Shown: positions 50,213 to 63,419, counted from the stretch's first letter. The stretch is 64,000 nt of DNA from Labia minor (GCA_963082975.1 OY720350.1:44160734-44224733), one strand, 5' to 3'. The notes: generated by a model from the sequence alone, not told the origin. Numbers and translations are program-made.

Positions 50213-51207
50213 ATCTAATAATGATTTATAGCCCTTAAAACAATAGAATTTATCCGGATTAAATTAATAATGTGTTTATCGTTCTCGTTTAAATTTTCTT
50301 TTTGTTTTTTTTTTCTTCATAATTACAGATAATTCTCATTTCTATTATTTAATATTAATTATTATCTCATAACAGACTAATTAGAAGTAATATTGGATCG
50401 TCAATATTTGTCGACATTTCTCGCCTCCTATTTTTCTTCACTTTATTAAAATGTGTCGATTCTTGGAGTTTGACTTTTTTCTCTTATCAACGTTAATTAA
50501 AATATCTACAAATTACTTTACATCATTAAAATCCGTTGGTAGTTTTTTTATTGAAATTTTTAAAAAAAAATACATTTCTTCGTATAATTACAAATATATT
50601 TCTCTTAAGTAAAGTTTGATTTTAAAAATTTTTTAAATGTATGTATTGTATTTTACATTTAAAATATCTTTTATTTTATATTATTTTATTATTTGTTTAA
50701 TCATACATAAAAACTAAAGTACTAGTATATATGTATGGAATTTTAAGCAGATTATAATATCATTAAAAATCAATAAATTAACGAATATTTCCTCCCTCGT
50801 TTTATATTTTAAAATCTCATTCACATATTATTTGTTATTTCATTTTTTTATAATAATAATAATAATTATAAATAAAATATTTGATTAAATTAATTAACCT
50901 GCTGTTTAATTAAAAAAAAACGTTTTTAGTAATAACATTGAATTTTTTAATTATTAATATCTATTAAATAAATAATGAATACTACTATCTCCTTTGTAAT
51001 ATATATATATATATAATAAAAAACATTAATATATGTTCATATATGATTGCAGACTAATCTGTATAATATTCTGTAATAAATGTAATGGACCAAAAGTTCA
51101 AAATAAATGTATTCATTGATTAAGAAATAAATAAATTACAAGTGGTTATTCAATGGTATTTCGAAAATTCACATTCACATTATTTGTCATAAAATTAGTA
51201 TATTTTT
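50213..51207. other. AT-rich, nothing recognised
   Basis: Simple-sequence and TA-rich stretches only; no TE ends or exons were recognised. Confidence 0.45.
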
Positions 51208-51243
51208 TACTATCTCGTAAGAGATAGTATTACGATCACGAAA

Positions 51244-51319
<76 letters not shown>

Positions 51320-51790
51320 AGACAAGATTACGCAAAAACGGTCTGAGCTAGAATGATTAAATTTGGTACATGGGCATTATTCAAAATTCATAGTTTTCTA
51401 TCAACTTTTGAGAAATGTAGCTCAACCGGAAGAGGGTCATTACCTACAACGTTTTGATTTTTTTTTCTTCTAAAGTGACCGTAAAAATAAAGATATAAGT
51501 TTGATAATTTTTCACATGATTAATAATTGTATAAAACTGCTATATATAAAATTTCAGCTTGATTGAATCGCTGAAAGTACCAGAATTAATTTTTTAACAC
51601 TGCAAATCTCACGCGCCAACACGTGATGTGGTGCCATCAACAAAGAGCCAAACATGTGCTGGTTTACTAAATATTATTTATTAATTTTAATTTATAATTT
51701 ATAATTAATTTAATTTAATTTAAATTAATATGATATTTGTTATTTAAACCAATACAAATTTGCGAGATAGTCGAGTGGAGGCACTCCAGC
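51208..51790 (+). mobile_element. Helentron-like repeat family A, copy 4
   Basis: Both ends are present. The segment between the 5' hairpin and the microsatellite is deleted, and the (TG)n tract at about 51246-51315 is greatly expanded. The 3' end CACTCCAG falls into a T-run, as in the other copies. Confidence 0.65.
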
Positions 51791-52741
51791 TTTTTTTATA
51801 TATTTTAAAAGAAATTAAAAAATATTTAGATCCATCTTAAAACTCTTTATACCTTGGCTTTGATACGTTTAATACCATATATATAAATGTTTTAAGGAGA
51901 GGATACTTTTTTTTCTTAACTTAAACTTTGATGGAAGTAAGTTAACTTCTATTTCTGTGTTTAATAAACTTTGCTTTGAGCTTCTAACTAATAAAAAAAA
52001 GAGCCAATATTTTTCTATTAAAGTCATTCGTTTAAGTTAGCATCATTTATGAACCTATAAAAATCTTAATTGTCTTTAAAAGCCAAAAACAAAGTTTGAC
52101 TAACTTGTAAGAATGGGGATAGGAGGGGGGGAAGGAGAAGAGTTCAATTTCAAGAAAATAATAATAATAACATTCTAGCTTTATTTCCAGATTGTATTCA
52201 ATTGTATTGAAATGGCAAGAAATAATCTTTTCTTTTTATCCTTTGATGAATTATATGAATTGCATTTTCAGATTGGTATTATTTCTTATTATTTCACCCT
52301 CGGAAATATATACTCATAAAAACGCTCCATTAGAGAGAAAGTAGCAAACGGTTTATACGCCCCTAAAAGAATAATATTATATTGGTTTTTTAAATGTTTT
52401 CATCCTTTCTTTCTTTTTATGATATCATTTCATGAAAAAGCTGTTGTCCATAAACAGAAGATAATTATCAAAGTTATTATTTAAGAATATTTTTAAACAT
52501 ATTTTTTCAGATATTGATATAACAATCTATGGTTTCTTTATTTTAATTCTTTGACTCATTTTAGTAACTATTCTATTAATGAAAAATCCAAAAATTTTAC
52601 ATTTTACTAGAGATGGAGAGAGAGAGGGCAAAGTACCTCCAGGATTCATATTCCATTACATTTGTTTTAATTTTAATTTTTTTTTTTTTTTTTCAAGATA
52701 GAATATTCATTTATATATATCATAATATAAAAATTAAAATT

Positions 52742-53445
52742 AGCTGGAGTGTCTCTCTCGACTATCTCGCAAATTTGAATTGGACTAAATAACATATATT
52801 AATTTAAATTAAATTAAATTATAAATTAAAATTAATAACAATATTTACAATGTTTGGCTCTTTGTTGATGGCACCACGTCACGTGTTGGCGGGTGAGATT
52901 TGCAGTGTTAACAAATTTGAATTGGACTAAATAACATATATTAATTTAAATTAAATTAAATTATAAATTAAAATTAATAACAATATTTACAATGTTTGGC
53001 TCTTTGTTGATGGCACCACGTCACGTGTTGGCGGGTGAGATTTGCAGTGTTAACAAATTAATTCTGGTACTTTCAGCGATTCAATCAAGCTGAAATTCTA
53101 TATATAGTAGTTTTATACAATCATTAATCATGTGAAAAATTATCAAACATATATCTTTATTTTTACGGTCACTTTAGAGATAAAAAAAATCAAAACGTTG
53201 TAGGTAATGACCTAATGACCCTCTTCAGGTTGAGCTACATTTCTCAAAAATTGTTAGAAAACTACGAATTTTGAATAGTGCTCTGATACCAAATACCAAG
53301 TTTTTGAGTCCACATACGCACACACAGAGAGACATTTTTCTCAACCTTAGTGAAAATGATTCAGGAACCTTCAAAACGTATAAAAACATCAAAATCTCAA
53401 CATCGAAAATTGTCGTGATCGCAATACTATCTAGCTGAGATAGTA
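52742..53445 (-). mobile_element. Helentron-like repeat family A, copy 5, with internal tandem duplication
   Basis: Minus-strand copy, 3' end at 52742 (CTGGAGTG...), 5' end at 53445 (GAGATAGTA). A 142-bp block of the 3' half is present twice in tandem (52771-52912 and 52913-53054) without a visible mismatch, so the duplication is recent. Confidence 0.7.
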
Positions 53446-53599
53446 AAAAAGCTAAAAATAATAATGTTATTTAATTTTAAAAATTTGTTTATCCAAAGTG
53501 TTTTATAATATTAGGGTTTTCATATTCTAGATTATTATATATAATGCAAAAAATTAAAATAATTCGAATTTTGTTTTATTTTTTCCAAAATTTAATATT

Positions 53600-54290
53600 T
53601 CTTCTTCTTCTTAAGACGCTTTCTCCTTATAGAGGTTAGCGATCCATATGGCAAGACATCTTTTGGAAACTACACCTCTAAAGATGTCAATTGATGAGTA
53701 CCCAAACCATTTACGCAGATCTCCAAGCCATGAGTTCTGGCGCCTACCCACCTATCTCTTCCCCTCGATAATAAGGCAAAGAATTTCATATTTCTCACCA
53801 CACATGATATGACCCAGATATTGAATTTTTCTTTTCCTTTCTAGCGTTAAAAGATTTTCCGTTGTCTTCTTCATGCGGGTGAGGACTTCTATGTTCGAAA
53901 CCTTCTTGGTCCATGGAATTTTCAGAATTCTTCGGTACAGACACATTTCAAAATTTTTTCTCGAGAGAAACATCTAACGTCCAAGCCTCACAGCCATAGA
54001 GAAGGATCAGTAAAACATAACACCTCAACATTCTGACTCTTATGTGAGATTAATTTCAGGTCTTATGAAGAATTTTTTCATATTAGTGAACGTCTTTCTT
54101 GTCTGCTCTATTCTTGATCCTTTTTCTCTTTTTCTTTCGCAATTCTTGGTAATTTGTGAACCCAGATATTTGAAGGACCCTATTTGCTCAATATTTCGAT
54201 TTTTCACTTTTATTGTTGTTTTAGGTGTTTTAGCAATAGTATTACTTTTGTTTTCTACTCTGTATATATTAAAAATACCAAAAAAAAAAA
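53600..54290 (-). pseudogene. 5'-truncated LINE, reverse transcriptase C-terminus
   Basis: Minus-strand remnant of the C-terminal part of a non-LTR retrotransposon polyprotein. Readable parts are LRCYVLLILLYGCEAWTLD, FEMCLYRRILKIPWTKKVSN, a KRKIQYLGHIM block and WFGYSSIDIF, in order. These match the family pattern of arthropod RTE/Jockey-type LINE 3' ends (YGCE.WTL, RR.LKI.WTD, LGHI.R). Frameshifts break it up; the longest open piece is 53752-53973. The 3' end has an (AAG)n tract at about 53600-53612. The 5' part, including the endonuclease and RT catalytic motifs, is missing. Confidence 0.8.
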
Positions 54291-54949
54291 AATAAACTCT
54301 TTCAGATTATTTTCTGAATAGATTTGAAATTATCATATTTTCGAAAAAGGGTATATAATAATCAATGTAATGAACAAAAATTAAATTAAACTTTTGTTAA
54401 TTATTTAATCAATAAAAGTTCGAATATTTATCTTAAGCTGCTTAGACGCGTTAAAAATTGTCTATGAAATTACTAGTTTTATTTGTTTAATTTCTATATC
54501 TAAAATTTTTTTAAAAAAATTTGCTTCGATCCTACTGTGGAGAATAATGATATACTTATTCAGTTTTTAGTCTACATAGCCTTACAATTTCTTGGAAAGG
54601 CAGACAAGAATATTTCAAGTTACACCCAAACTAGACGAACTTGTTGCAAACGGTGTTTGCAATTTAAGTTTAAACTGGATTTGTAACTAACTTCATAATG
54701 TTTAGACATCACATGAATACATACATACGACGGCAATTATTATTGTAGATATTTAATATTCCGGTTCATATAAATGTATGTAAAAATGTCTAAATTCTAA
54801 GAAATGAATATAAAAAACTTATATACGGATATATATATATATATATATATATTATGAAAAATGGATTCCCTTAAAAATGACTTTAATATTCGACTTTCTA
54901 ATGCCAAACTCATGTTTAGACAAGTCTATTTTTTCACCGGTATTAGAAA

Positions 54950-55260
54950 ACATTTTTCTTCCTCTCCTGGCCATCAGGATTATCGCCCACCAACCGAGTA
55001 TGACTCAGAACTGGGTGTTTGCAATCGGAATGACGGAGGAGAGAGGGGGACTAAGTAACTAGGAAGGTGGGCCCACCCGTTGCGTTTTTTGAGAACAAAG
55101 CTAATGGTAACCCCCCTCTGTGACCTCGATTGATGAAATGCTTCGCTATACCCACTTGTCCCACTCCACCTTTCTTTTAAGGGAGGGAGGAGCTCTTTGC
55201 TCGTAACCCTCATTCTAGATTATAATGCACGTCTCACTTCATGTTTCAATTCGAATTTAT
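54950..55260. other. GC-richer non-TE island
   Basis: Unique sequence with AAGGTGGGCCCACCCGTTGC (palindromic) and TGTGACCTCGATTGATGAAA. Short open frames on both strands are mutually exclusive and lack known domains. Confidence 0.35.
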
Positions 55261-55790
55261 TTCCCTCATGAAATTTCACGTGTTAACTCATTAGTTTCCC
55301 TCGTCGCTTGTTTTATTTGATTTTATTTCTAAGTCTTACCGAGCAAACAAAAGATACCTACTTCAATGGATAACTTATAACAAGGATTGTTTAATATATT
55401 CACATTTATAGATTATAATTAATTGTATAACAAATACGCCAGCTTAAATGGATTAAAACCAATCCCGTTTATATAATAATAAATATAATATGAGAGATAC
55501 AGAATTATATAAAGTAGATTCGTGTACACATATGCTTTTTCACTATAGATTTTCTCTTGAACGGTTTTAAATTCAAACTGGTTTGATTATCAATTAATTT
55601 AATTAAAATTTTATAGAAATCTTCTCTTTATACAATTATTGTATTTTTGAATAATCCCAATACTGAACCATTGAAAACTTTATGATTAAGATAAAAAAAA
55701 TAATTATGAGATTTTATTTAAATTATGAATTCATTTATGCAATTTTGATTATGCTATCTTAAATACGATGACATATGCATATGTGTGTGT

Positions 55791-55881
55791 TTAACACGTT
55801 CCCACTTGCTCCATAATTTGTCTATTTATTTTATATGGCGACATGAGCCACCGGTAGTACATGCCGGCGGGAACGTGTTAA
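55791..55881. mobile_element. piggyBac-type miniature
   Basis: 91 bp; TTAACACGTTCCCAC ... GGCGGGAACGTGTTAA, with TTAA at both ends as the target site. No coding. Confidence 0.75.
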
Positions 55882-56005
55882 CACTACAATACATTACTAT
55901 TACTACTATTACTTTCATTTACCATACGGTAATTTATAATCAAAAGATAATATATGATACTTATATAAATTATTTCAATATTTTTTTCAATATTTATTTA
56001 ATATA

Positions 56006-56693
56006 TTAGCTGCTCCGAGCGCCTTCGGCGCTCTTCACACCTAGACGGGGGCTCCGCCCCCTGTCCCCTGAGAGATACATTGTATTTGGTTGAAAGTCTG
56101 TATGTAAAAGGTTTTCATCCATTTTGTTTCAATCAGTATAAGTAGATAAGACATTGATTTGTTTTCTTGTAAAATATATTTTAATTTAATCAGTAAATTA
56201 ATTATATATTATTATAGCTGTCCAATTCATTTACCTATCCACGTTGCATAAGGCATTTAAATTTCTTAATTTGGCTAGAACACTCCGTTTTTTTAAATTT
56301 TAAATAGAGAGGAGAGAGAGGTTCTAATATATGTCGTCAAATCTTCCATCGTGAATTTGACCCACATCCAAATGTTTGAATGAGCTGAAATTTCGCATAC
56401 ATATGTAACTCCGATGACAATCTTATTCATCCCAGGTCATTATTTCAGGTATTATTTTTTTCAATTAGTAATTACATATTACATAATATTGAAAAATAGT
56501 AATTATGTACATATTGCATAATATTGGAAAATATGTTTGGAAAAACGGGCTGTTTTTTTCTCGCCGTAAAAACCATCCTTGGACTTCAACGAACATTTTA
56601 AAAAAAGAATTGTCAAAATTGATCCAGGCGTTATTGAGTGATACCGTTACCAACAAATTTTGCGATTCATTTTTATTTATAAGATTTATAAGA
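56006..56693 (-). mobile_element. Non-autonomous Helitron, full length
   Basis: Minus strand. The 5' end TCTTATAAATCTTATAAATA begins at 56693 after a host A. The 3' end has a perfect hairpin GAGCGCC-GAA-GGCGCTC (56017-56033), then GGAGCAGCTAA and a host T. All canonical Helitron marks are present. A GC-rich palindromic part (56040-56080) precedes the hairpin. No coding. Confidence 0.87.
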
Positions 56694-57097
56694 TATATAT
56701 GAAGGGTCAGGGAGAAAAATGCTTTTAGCCCATAAAATATTGAAAATCATGTTTTTACACGATTTTAAAAGTCTATACAGTTTCTTTTAAATACAAGTTT
56801 CTTAATAGGCATAAAGACTATCAGTCACACGTTATAAAGGAATGAATTTTGGATTTGATAATTTATATTAATTTGTGTATCAAACTTTCTTTTTTGTACC
56901 CTGAAAAAAAATTAATTATGGATTGAAATCATTTTTCCCCCTGAGCCTTCATATATGAATAGTTTCTTTCATTATATTAAAACAATTTTATTTTATATTT
57001 ATTTATCATTTATTTACTTCTTTTTTATTTATTTTATTCTTGCAAAAGAATAAAATAATAATTAAAAATTTAATCAATTCATAAATATATTATATAG

Positions 57098-57137
<40 letters not shown>

Positions 57138-58303
57138 AAATAAAACAAATCGATATGTATAAAATTTACTCTATAGTTAAATAAAATATAGTTAAATAAT
57201 AATTTAATATTAATAAAAAAATCAGCGCGAATGTTGATTTTTTTTTTTTTAATAATTTACTTTCTCTCTAATGTTTATTAAAATATATTTTTATTTTGAT
57301 AGGTTTTCTCCTATAATGATGAAAAAAAAAGTTTTATCTTCTATATTAAACTCCAAAGTAAATTTAGCCTTTGCAAGGGAAATAGATAGACTTTTTTAAT
57401 ATAGCACCTGATAAAAAAAAACGCTTTTGTTTGATCCCTAACCAGAGAGTGGGGAGAAAAGTTCAATCACTGATAATTTGCATTCTTCATTTCAATATAT
57501 TGGCAATGTTTTTCTATCTTCAATTCAATTTGACTCTAATAAATATTTAAATAGCTTCTTTTTATTATCTAAAATGTTCTAATGGTCCTGTACTTTTTAA
57601 ATCAAAAACTTATATACAAAATTTTAATTATGATAGATCATTAAATTAGTTTTCCTTAAATTCTAATATCATAAAGTTGCAAATTAGATATTTATTAAAG
57701 GGAAAATATTATTTCTAAATATTTCCTGAAATTTCATTTCATAAAGGTAAACAGGATATTAAAATTAAATTGAAAAAATAAAAACACTATAGATTAAATA
57801 AAAATTATTTTATAAAGTACTGCAATCACTGTTGCCCGCCTTTGATAAATTATAATATTTTAATGAATTTGACTAAGTATGACCCCTTGTCCTCCAATTC
57901 GGAGAACAATGAACTAAATAATGAATTTAAAAAATTTAAAGCATTATTTTCATGTTTAAATATTTTTTGGTAAAGTATACGTTATATACTTTTATTTTTT
58001 AATTTTATTAAAAATGAAATATCATATGTACCATAATCAATAATTTTTATATTTGAAAACCTATGTGTGGTCTCTAATTATAATTAATTTGATTTTCGAT
58101 ATGATGATTTTTATTTTGCTATACACTGAGAGGCAATTTCAAGTTGGTTAATAAGAAGAGAATCTCGACATTATCAATTCGCATTTTGTATAGGGAATTT
58201 CGGGCAGTGGGGCTTATTAGGTGTGATTAAGAACCATATTTATTACTTTGGGTTGAAATGTTGGGTAATTTGCCTAACTCCTAAGGCTCTTTCCTAAATA
58301 TCT
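56694..58303. other. AT-rich, nothing recognised
   Basis: Contains a (TA)n tract at 57107-57134 and poly-A/T runs. No exon or element was recognised. Confidence 0.45.
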
Positions 58304-58311
58304 GTCTGTCT

Positions 58312-58485
58312 CAGGGCCGCCCTAACCACAGGACTAGTTGGGCTATAGCCCTAGGGCGCAAGCCTTCTGGGGGCGGCTTTTTTATTGGTTTATATATTTT
58401 TACTAACCATTCTGTGTAATTTCTTATGAAAAGGGGCGCAAAATTTTAGGAGCCCACGGGCGCCAAAAATCTTAGGACGGCCCTG
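58312..58485. mobile_element. hAT miniature in a microsatellite
   Basis: 174 bp; ends CAGGGCCGCCCTAA / TTAGGACGGCCCTG; perfect 8-bp duplication GTCTGTCT on both sides. It landed in the tandem repeat tract of a family A repeat. Confidence 0.9.
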
Positions 58486-59034
58486 GTCTGTCTCTCTCTC
58501 TCTCTGTGTGTGTGTGTGTATGTAGACAAGATTAAGCAAAAACGGTTTGAGTAAGAATAATTAATTTGGTACACGGACATTATTCAAAATTCGTAGTTTT
58601 CTATCAACTTTTGAGAAATTTAGCTCATTCGGAAGAGGACCATTACCTACCACGTTTTCATTTTTTCCCCTCTAAACTGACCGTAAAAATAAAGATCTAT
58701 GTTTGATCGTTTTTCACATGATTAAAAATTGTATAAAACTGCTATATATAGAATTTCAGCTGAATTGAAACGCTGAAAGTACCGGAATTATTTTTTTTTT
58801 AAATTTTGACTTAAAAATGAAAGTAATGGCTTTATTTATGTTGAAAAAAATCAAAACAATGTTGATATTATTTGATTGCCTTCTTATTTCAATAAAATGT
58901 TATCAGTGAAAATTATGCTATAAACCTTAAATCCTATGATCGCATAGAATAAAATTTTAATTAATTTTCAAATATAGAAAAAAAAGCTTGATTATCCAAT
59001 TCAAATTTGTGAGATAGTCGAGTGGAGACACTCC
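58486..59034 (+). mobile_element. Helentron-like repeat family A, copy 6, partial
   Basis: The 5' part is lost, or lies before the hAT insertion at 58312. The (GT) tract, the GCAAAAACGGTTTGAG core, the CTGAAAGTACCGGAATT block and the 3' end GAGATAGTCGAGTGGAGACACTCC are recognisable. The middle (58800-58990) diverges from the other copies. Confidence 0.55.
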
Positions 59035-59109
59035 TGATTTATTTTTAAATATTAATTAATTAAATTAATTTAATTCATTTTATTCATCTGCTAATTTATG
59101 TATAAAACT

Positions 59110-59960
59110 TGTTGAATATTGTATTTGTGAACAAACTATTGTGTAGTTTCCAAGAATTGCGTCAAGTGAATAACAATTCATTTTTCTTTTCCTTTAGAAC
59201 CAGTTTGAATCTTTTTAGCATTACTTTTTTTCCTTCATTTTTTTTCGCGTGTCTCATGGCGCATGTAGGAATTTGGGTCGATTTGAAATCAGCCCTTTTC
59301 CTTTCTTGGCTTCTTTTTATTGTATTCGATCGCACTTTTTAAAGACATGCATTCAATAAAATACGAATAGAAAAAGAAGCCCCAAATAATGAACATTTGA
59401 TATCGAAACGATTCTTTGGAATTTTTCTCGAAATTCTCTTGAGAGTCTTTCTTTCTCTCCCTCTTTGCTTTTTTCCCATCCTTAACTTACCAACCCCACC
59501 AATCTCTCTCCTTGATTGACGTATTCATAAATTAAACGGCGATTACTTTCTTTTTAAAGGATCGAAATAAATATTAAAAAAAAAAAATTGTATTGTTCTT
59601 ACGATCAAAGGATTTAACTCTGGCTCGGTTAATTACTTAACTTGGAAGAAAATTGTGGTACCTATTGTAATATATCCAAGTAGGATTAGTCTCAATTTAA
59701 TTGCGAGCATCTTTTGACGTTCTTTCCTACCGCCGCGCAGGGTTGTTTTCCCTTCCCACTTCAACTTTTTTTCCTCTTGCTCGATTGCTTAATATTAGCC
59801 TAAATCCAAACAATGTTACTTCTAATGAACAGCGATTAAAAATGCAAGAGACGTGAATCTCTCAAGGGGTTTGGCTGATTTTAAAAGAAAGATGATGAAA
59901 AATCTGACAAACACGTTCCCGCACACCATCCCTCATGTACTTCTTTCATCGTTTAACCGC
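59110..59960. other. Unique, less AT-rich stretch
   Basis: No TE ends seen. Pyrimidine-rich blocks alternate with TTGACGTATTCATAAATTAA, AAACGGCGATTACTTTC and TACCGCCGCGCAGGG. No coding frame with known domains; candidate regulatory sequence. Confidence 0.35.
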
Positions 59961-60309
59961 ATTTGTAAAAAATTTACAAGAATTCATGATTAAAAAAGAA
60001 AACAACTTGTTTTTTTTTTATTAAGCAAATTAATCAATTCTACAAAAAGAAGCAATTTTGATCATACAAATTAAAATTCTTATCAATGGCATCGGTGGGT
60101 TATATACCGTTTGGAATGTGAATTCCTGGTTATTTTGACATTCATTAGACGAAGAAAATGACTTTACATTATTAACGAAAATTACAACATTAAATTGAAG
60201 ATGCCATTAATGAGATAAAAGTCCAAATCCAAACAATCGAAAATTTTGTTAAAAATGGGTATGATTAAATGAAGTACTTGCCAGCTCTGAAAGTCATTTG
60301 AAGGAAGTG

Positions 60310-60550
60310 TCTCATGTTTTAGCTACATTTCTCAAAAACTTGATAGAAAACTACTAATTTTGAATAATATCTCTGTACCAAATTTCATTATTCTAGTTCA
60401 AATCGTTTTTGCGTAATCTTGTCTACATATACACACACAGAGAGAGAGGCAGACAGATATTTTTCTCAACCTTAGTGAAAATGACTCATGAAACTTTAAA
60501 TCGTATGAAAACATCAAAATCTCAACATCAAAAACATCGCAATAGAGTAA
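60310..60550 (-). mobile_element. Helentron-like repeat family A, internal fragment
   Basis: Minus-strand match to the microsatellite and core part (TTTTTGCGTAATCTTGTCTACATA, with (CA)n and (GA)n tracts). Both termini are missing. Confidence 0.5.
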
Positions 60551-60591
60551 AAATAAAAAGTATTCAGCAATGAAATAGAAAATTTGTTCTT

Positions 60592-60660
60592 AGTTGGAAT
60601 CGAACGCCGACTTCTTGTGAAGAAAATTGCTTTGCTACACTCTCGCCTAGCTGCCTCCTC
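60592..60660 (-). mobile_element. tRNA-like head, probable SINE
   Basis: Minus strand: AGCTAGGCGAGAGTGTAGCA resembles a pol III A box, and GGCGTTCGATTCCAAC a B box, about 35 bases apart. The middle can form an anticodon-like stem-loop with loop TTCACAA. The acceptor arms do not pair, so a working tRNA is unlikely; a tRNA-derived SINE head or decayed tRNA pseudogene fits. Confidence 0.4.
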
Positions 60661-61445
60661 TTTTCTTCTAAAATATTTCGGACTGGAAATTTTAGGATTT
60701 TTTAAATTTCAAATTGATATTTATAGATTTTATAAGGTGTAGTTGCTAGTTGATGACACACAAAAAATAATCAATAAAGGCGAACATAAAAAAAATAAAG
60801 GCTATCTAAAGATATACGAGGAAGTAATGGCACATTTAAGAGGATTAAAATTGTAATTCATTGAGTATTTTCCGAAAACCAAAAATACAATTTTATTTCG
60901 AAACAATTTGATTAATTTTTGGTCAAACGTTGAAAAAAAAATGTTTACCATTTAATAGTAAGAAATAAGTAGTAAAAAACTTTTTATTTCATATACTTTT
61001 TTTAAAAGTTTATTTTTTTTCATATACTTTTTTTAAGTGTTAAAACATATTAAATGTAATTTTAGTTTTAAAAGATTTATTTTATACCTCACTTTGTTTG
61101 AACCCAATATTAAAAAATTTCTAACAAAGAAATCCTTAAATCAATTTAATAAATATATATAATTATCTCATGAAAATAATTATTGTTTTGTTTGTAATTT
61201 ATTTATTTATTAAAACTATTTATAATAGTGAATATATTAAAATAGTCAATAAATATGAAAATTTAAACAATAGTATGTATTTATTCCAAATAGTGATTAA
61301 TAGTGATAATCTTACAAAATTTCATAAAAAATATCACAAAATACATTTTTACGTGATATACTACAAAGATATCCGCGAACTAAGAAGGGGTTGGAATAGC
61401 TAAAATAGAATATTCTAAATCATAAATATTTCTTAGCTTTCCCCT

Positions 61446-61700
61446 TTTTACCGATCGACGATAGGAAGGGAAGGGTTATTTTCACACCAAATTTCACATG
61501 AGGAGATTTTCTACATATCTCCACGAATCATGCACTTTGTATTGGCTTTATCCTCGAGAAAAATCATCTTCATTAGTTTTTTCTTAATTCTAAATTATCT
61601 GACGTCACCCAGCCCTTCATGACGTCTCAGCCAGCTCCTGCTTATATATTATAAATAAAATAAAATTAAAAATATTTATGTTATATCCATATCTGTTTTT
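61446..61700 (+). mobile_element. Helentron-like repeat family B, short form
   Basis: The 5' terminus TTTTTACCGATCGACGATAG is joined directly to the second internal module, as if the first module and the microsatellite had been removed by recombination between the two internal repeats. One CRE is intact (61600-61607), the other is TGACGTCT. The 3' hairpin is missing. Confidence 0.55.
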
Positions 61701-62009
61701 TTTCATATTTTTTAACTTTAATTATATTTCAATTTAATAATTAAATAAGTGTTACATACATATGGTTACTCTGAAAAAGTATGAAATATTTAATTTAAAA
61801 ATCTTCTTCTTGGATAAGACTCCCAAGGAGATTCTAAATCTACTGTTGCATTCGAAAGACCTCGTCGAAATTAGAAAAAGTGTTGGAGCTTTTGGGTGAA
61901 TTAAGAAAATTAAAGGTAAAGTGAGGTATTTTTAAGCTGTACAATAGATTGTTAAAATTTCGTATGAACAGCTGTACTACGGGAGATTGAAGTTTCACGG
62001 AGGCAATAT

Positions 62010-62130
62010 AAAAAATTCACTCGACTATTTCGCAAATTCGAATTGGATTAATTAACATTTATTATATTTAAATTAAATTTAATTAATTAAATTATAAGTT
62101 AAGAATAATTTAATTAACGAGATAGTAAAA
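62010..62130 (-). mobile_element. Helentron-like repeat family A, small relic
   Basis: Minus-strand relic retaining CACTCGACTATTTCGCAAATTC near the 3' end and GAGATAGTA near the 5' end, with most of the interior lost. Confidence 0.4.
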
Positions 62131-62302
62131 TCCATAGCCATCGCGTCTACCGCTGTTCATGCCAAATTATGCCTATCCATCGTACAGCACAGCATACTCT
62201 ACAACTGAAATATACCACAATTTACCTTTAATTTTGTCCGAAACAAAAGCTTTTTTATAATCTCAGCCTTTTCTTTCAAATGTGCTTTGGCTTATTCAAA
62301 AG

Positions 62303-62766
62303 TAGAGTAATAAGTCCGTGACTTTTTAAATGAAATGGCAACACTGCTCCTGTCAACTATTAACTGACTCCTGTCGAAATTTGAACCAGCTGGGTCTTTT
62401 AATTTTTGTTTGACATCCATTAATAGCACTAAGTAATTTGAAAAGAAAATGGAAAAAGTGAATTTCCATGAAAATTTATAAATTGGGATACGAATTGTTC
62501 CCTCATTCGTCCTATTCTCCGGATTTAGCCCAAAATGACTATTTCTTATTTCCAAATCTGAAGAAATGGCTCGGCGGGAAGAGATTTCACTCCAACGATG
62601 AAATTATCCCACAAAAAAATATATTTTGATGTTCTCGACAAATCTTATTTTTTTGGAAGGGATAAAACAATTGGAGAAATGTTGGACGAATTGAAAAATA
62701 AAATAATTTTTTATCCAAAAACCTGTGATTCATTCAAAAAGTCACGTACTTATTGACCTGTCCTCG
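62303..62766 (+). mobile_element. Mariner deletion derivative with transposase tail
   Basis: The left end reads AATAAGTCCGTGACTTTTTA and the right end is the inverse AAAAAGTCACGTACTTATTG followed by GACCTGTCCTCG|TA. On the + strand the C-terminal third of a mariner transposase is readable with small frame breaks: SYSPDLAQNDYFLFPNLKKW, the D of YSPDLA..DY being the third catalytic region, then ending near 62750. The N-terminal two thirds are missing. Confidence 0.8.
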
Positions 62767-63419
62767 TAGCATTACCATGTCATCTCCTTGTCAGACATGT
62801 TATTATAAGGTTTTCAATTTTCACCAAAAGTGTATAAACATATATATTTTTTCTTTTTAAGTAATTTTTTTTTTATATTATAATATAATAATTCGATAGT
62901 AAGCAAATTTGAGGGGAGAGGGGGGATATAAATATATTTTAAAGTTCTCCATCTAATGTCAAATTGCAGGATCGAGCACGTCTACAATATTTGTATTTGC
63001 TTTCAAATATCCAATCAGAAACCTTCATTCCCTTCCAATTAAATGCTTCTCTTCTTAGGTCAATTTACATTTACCTAAATACCCTGCTCTCTGAATTCAA
63101 ACAGAATGCAGTAAAGTGGACAGTGTTCTCCCTTTCATTTCGATTGCAGAGGAAACCCTATTCGTTAATTGAATAGATTTATAAAATATATATTAACTGA
63201 GTACAATTCTTTTTTAATGTATGTTGATAAAAGATTGTGTATAATTATGTATTTTATTGTAATATATGTCAATTCATTTTAGTAATTCTGAAATTGAATC
63301 ATGATAGGTTGGGATCCACTTTTATTTATTTATTCCTTTTTTTTGGGATGTTTACTGATTGGTATTTATTTACTCCCCCACAAATTATGTATTATGAATT
63401 TAGTTGCTCGCCCCTTACC

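Noticed and set aside
51246..51315. (TG)n tract as a regulatory Z-DNA element
   Set aside because: It is the expanded microsatellite that belongs to family A; no independent evidence of function.
59930..60000. CTCATGTACTTCTTTCATCG as the next membralin exon (reads MYFFHR)
   Set aside because: Resembles the expected YFFHHYEL block for six residues only; there is no AG acceptor at the right place and the following residues do not fit.
62964..63176. Open frame after TTGCAG as a host exon
   Set aside because: A CAG acceptor-like site precedes it, but the translation shows no known domain and no matching donor; composition is like the surrounding non-coding sequence.
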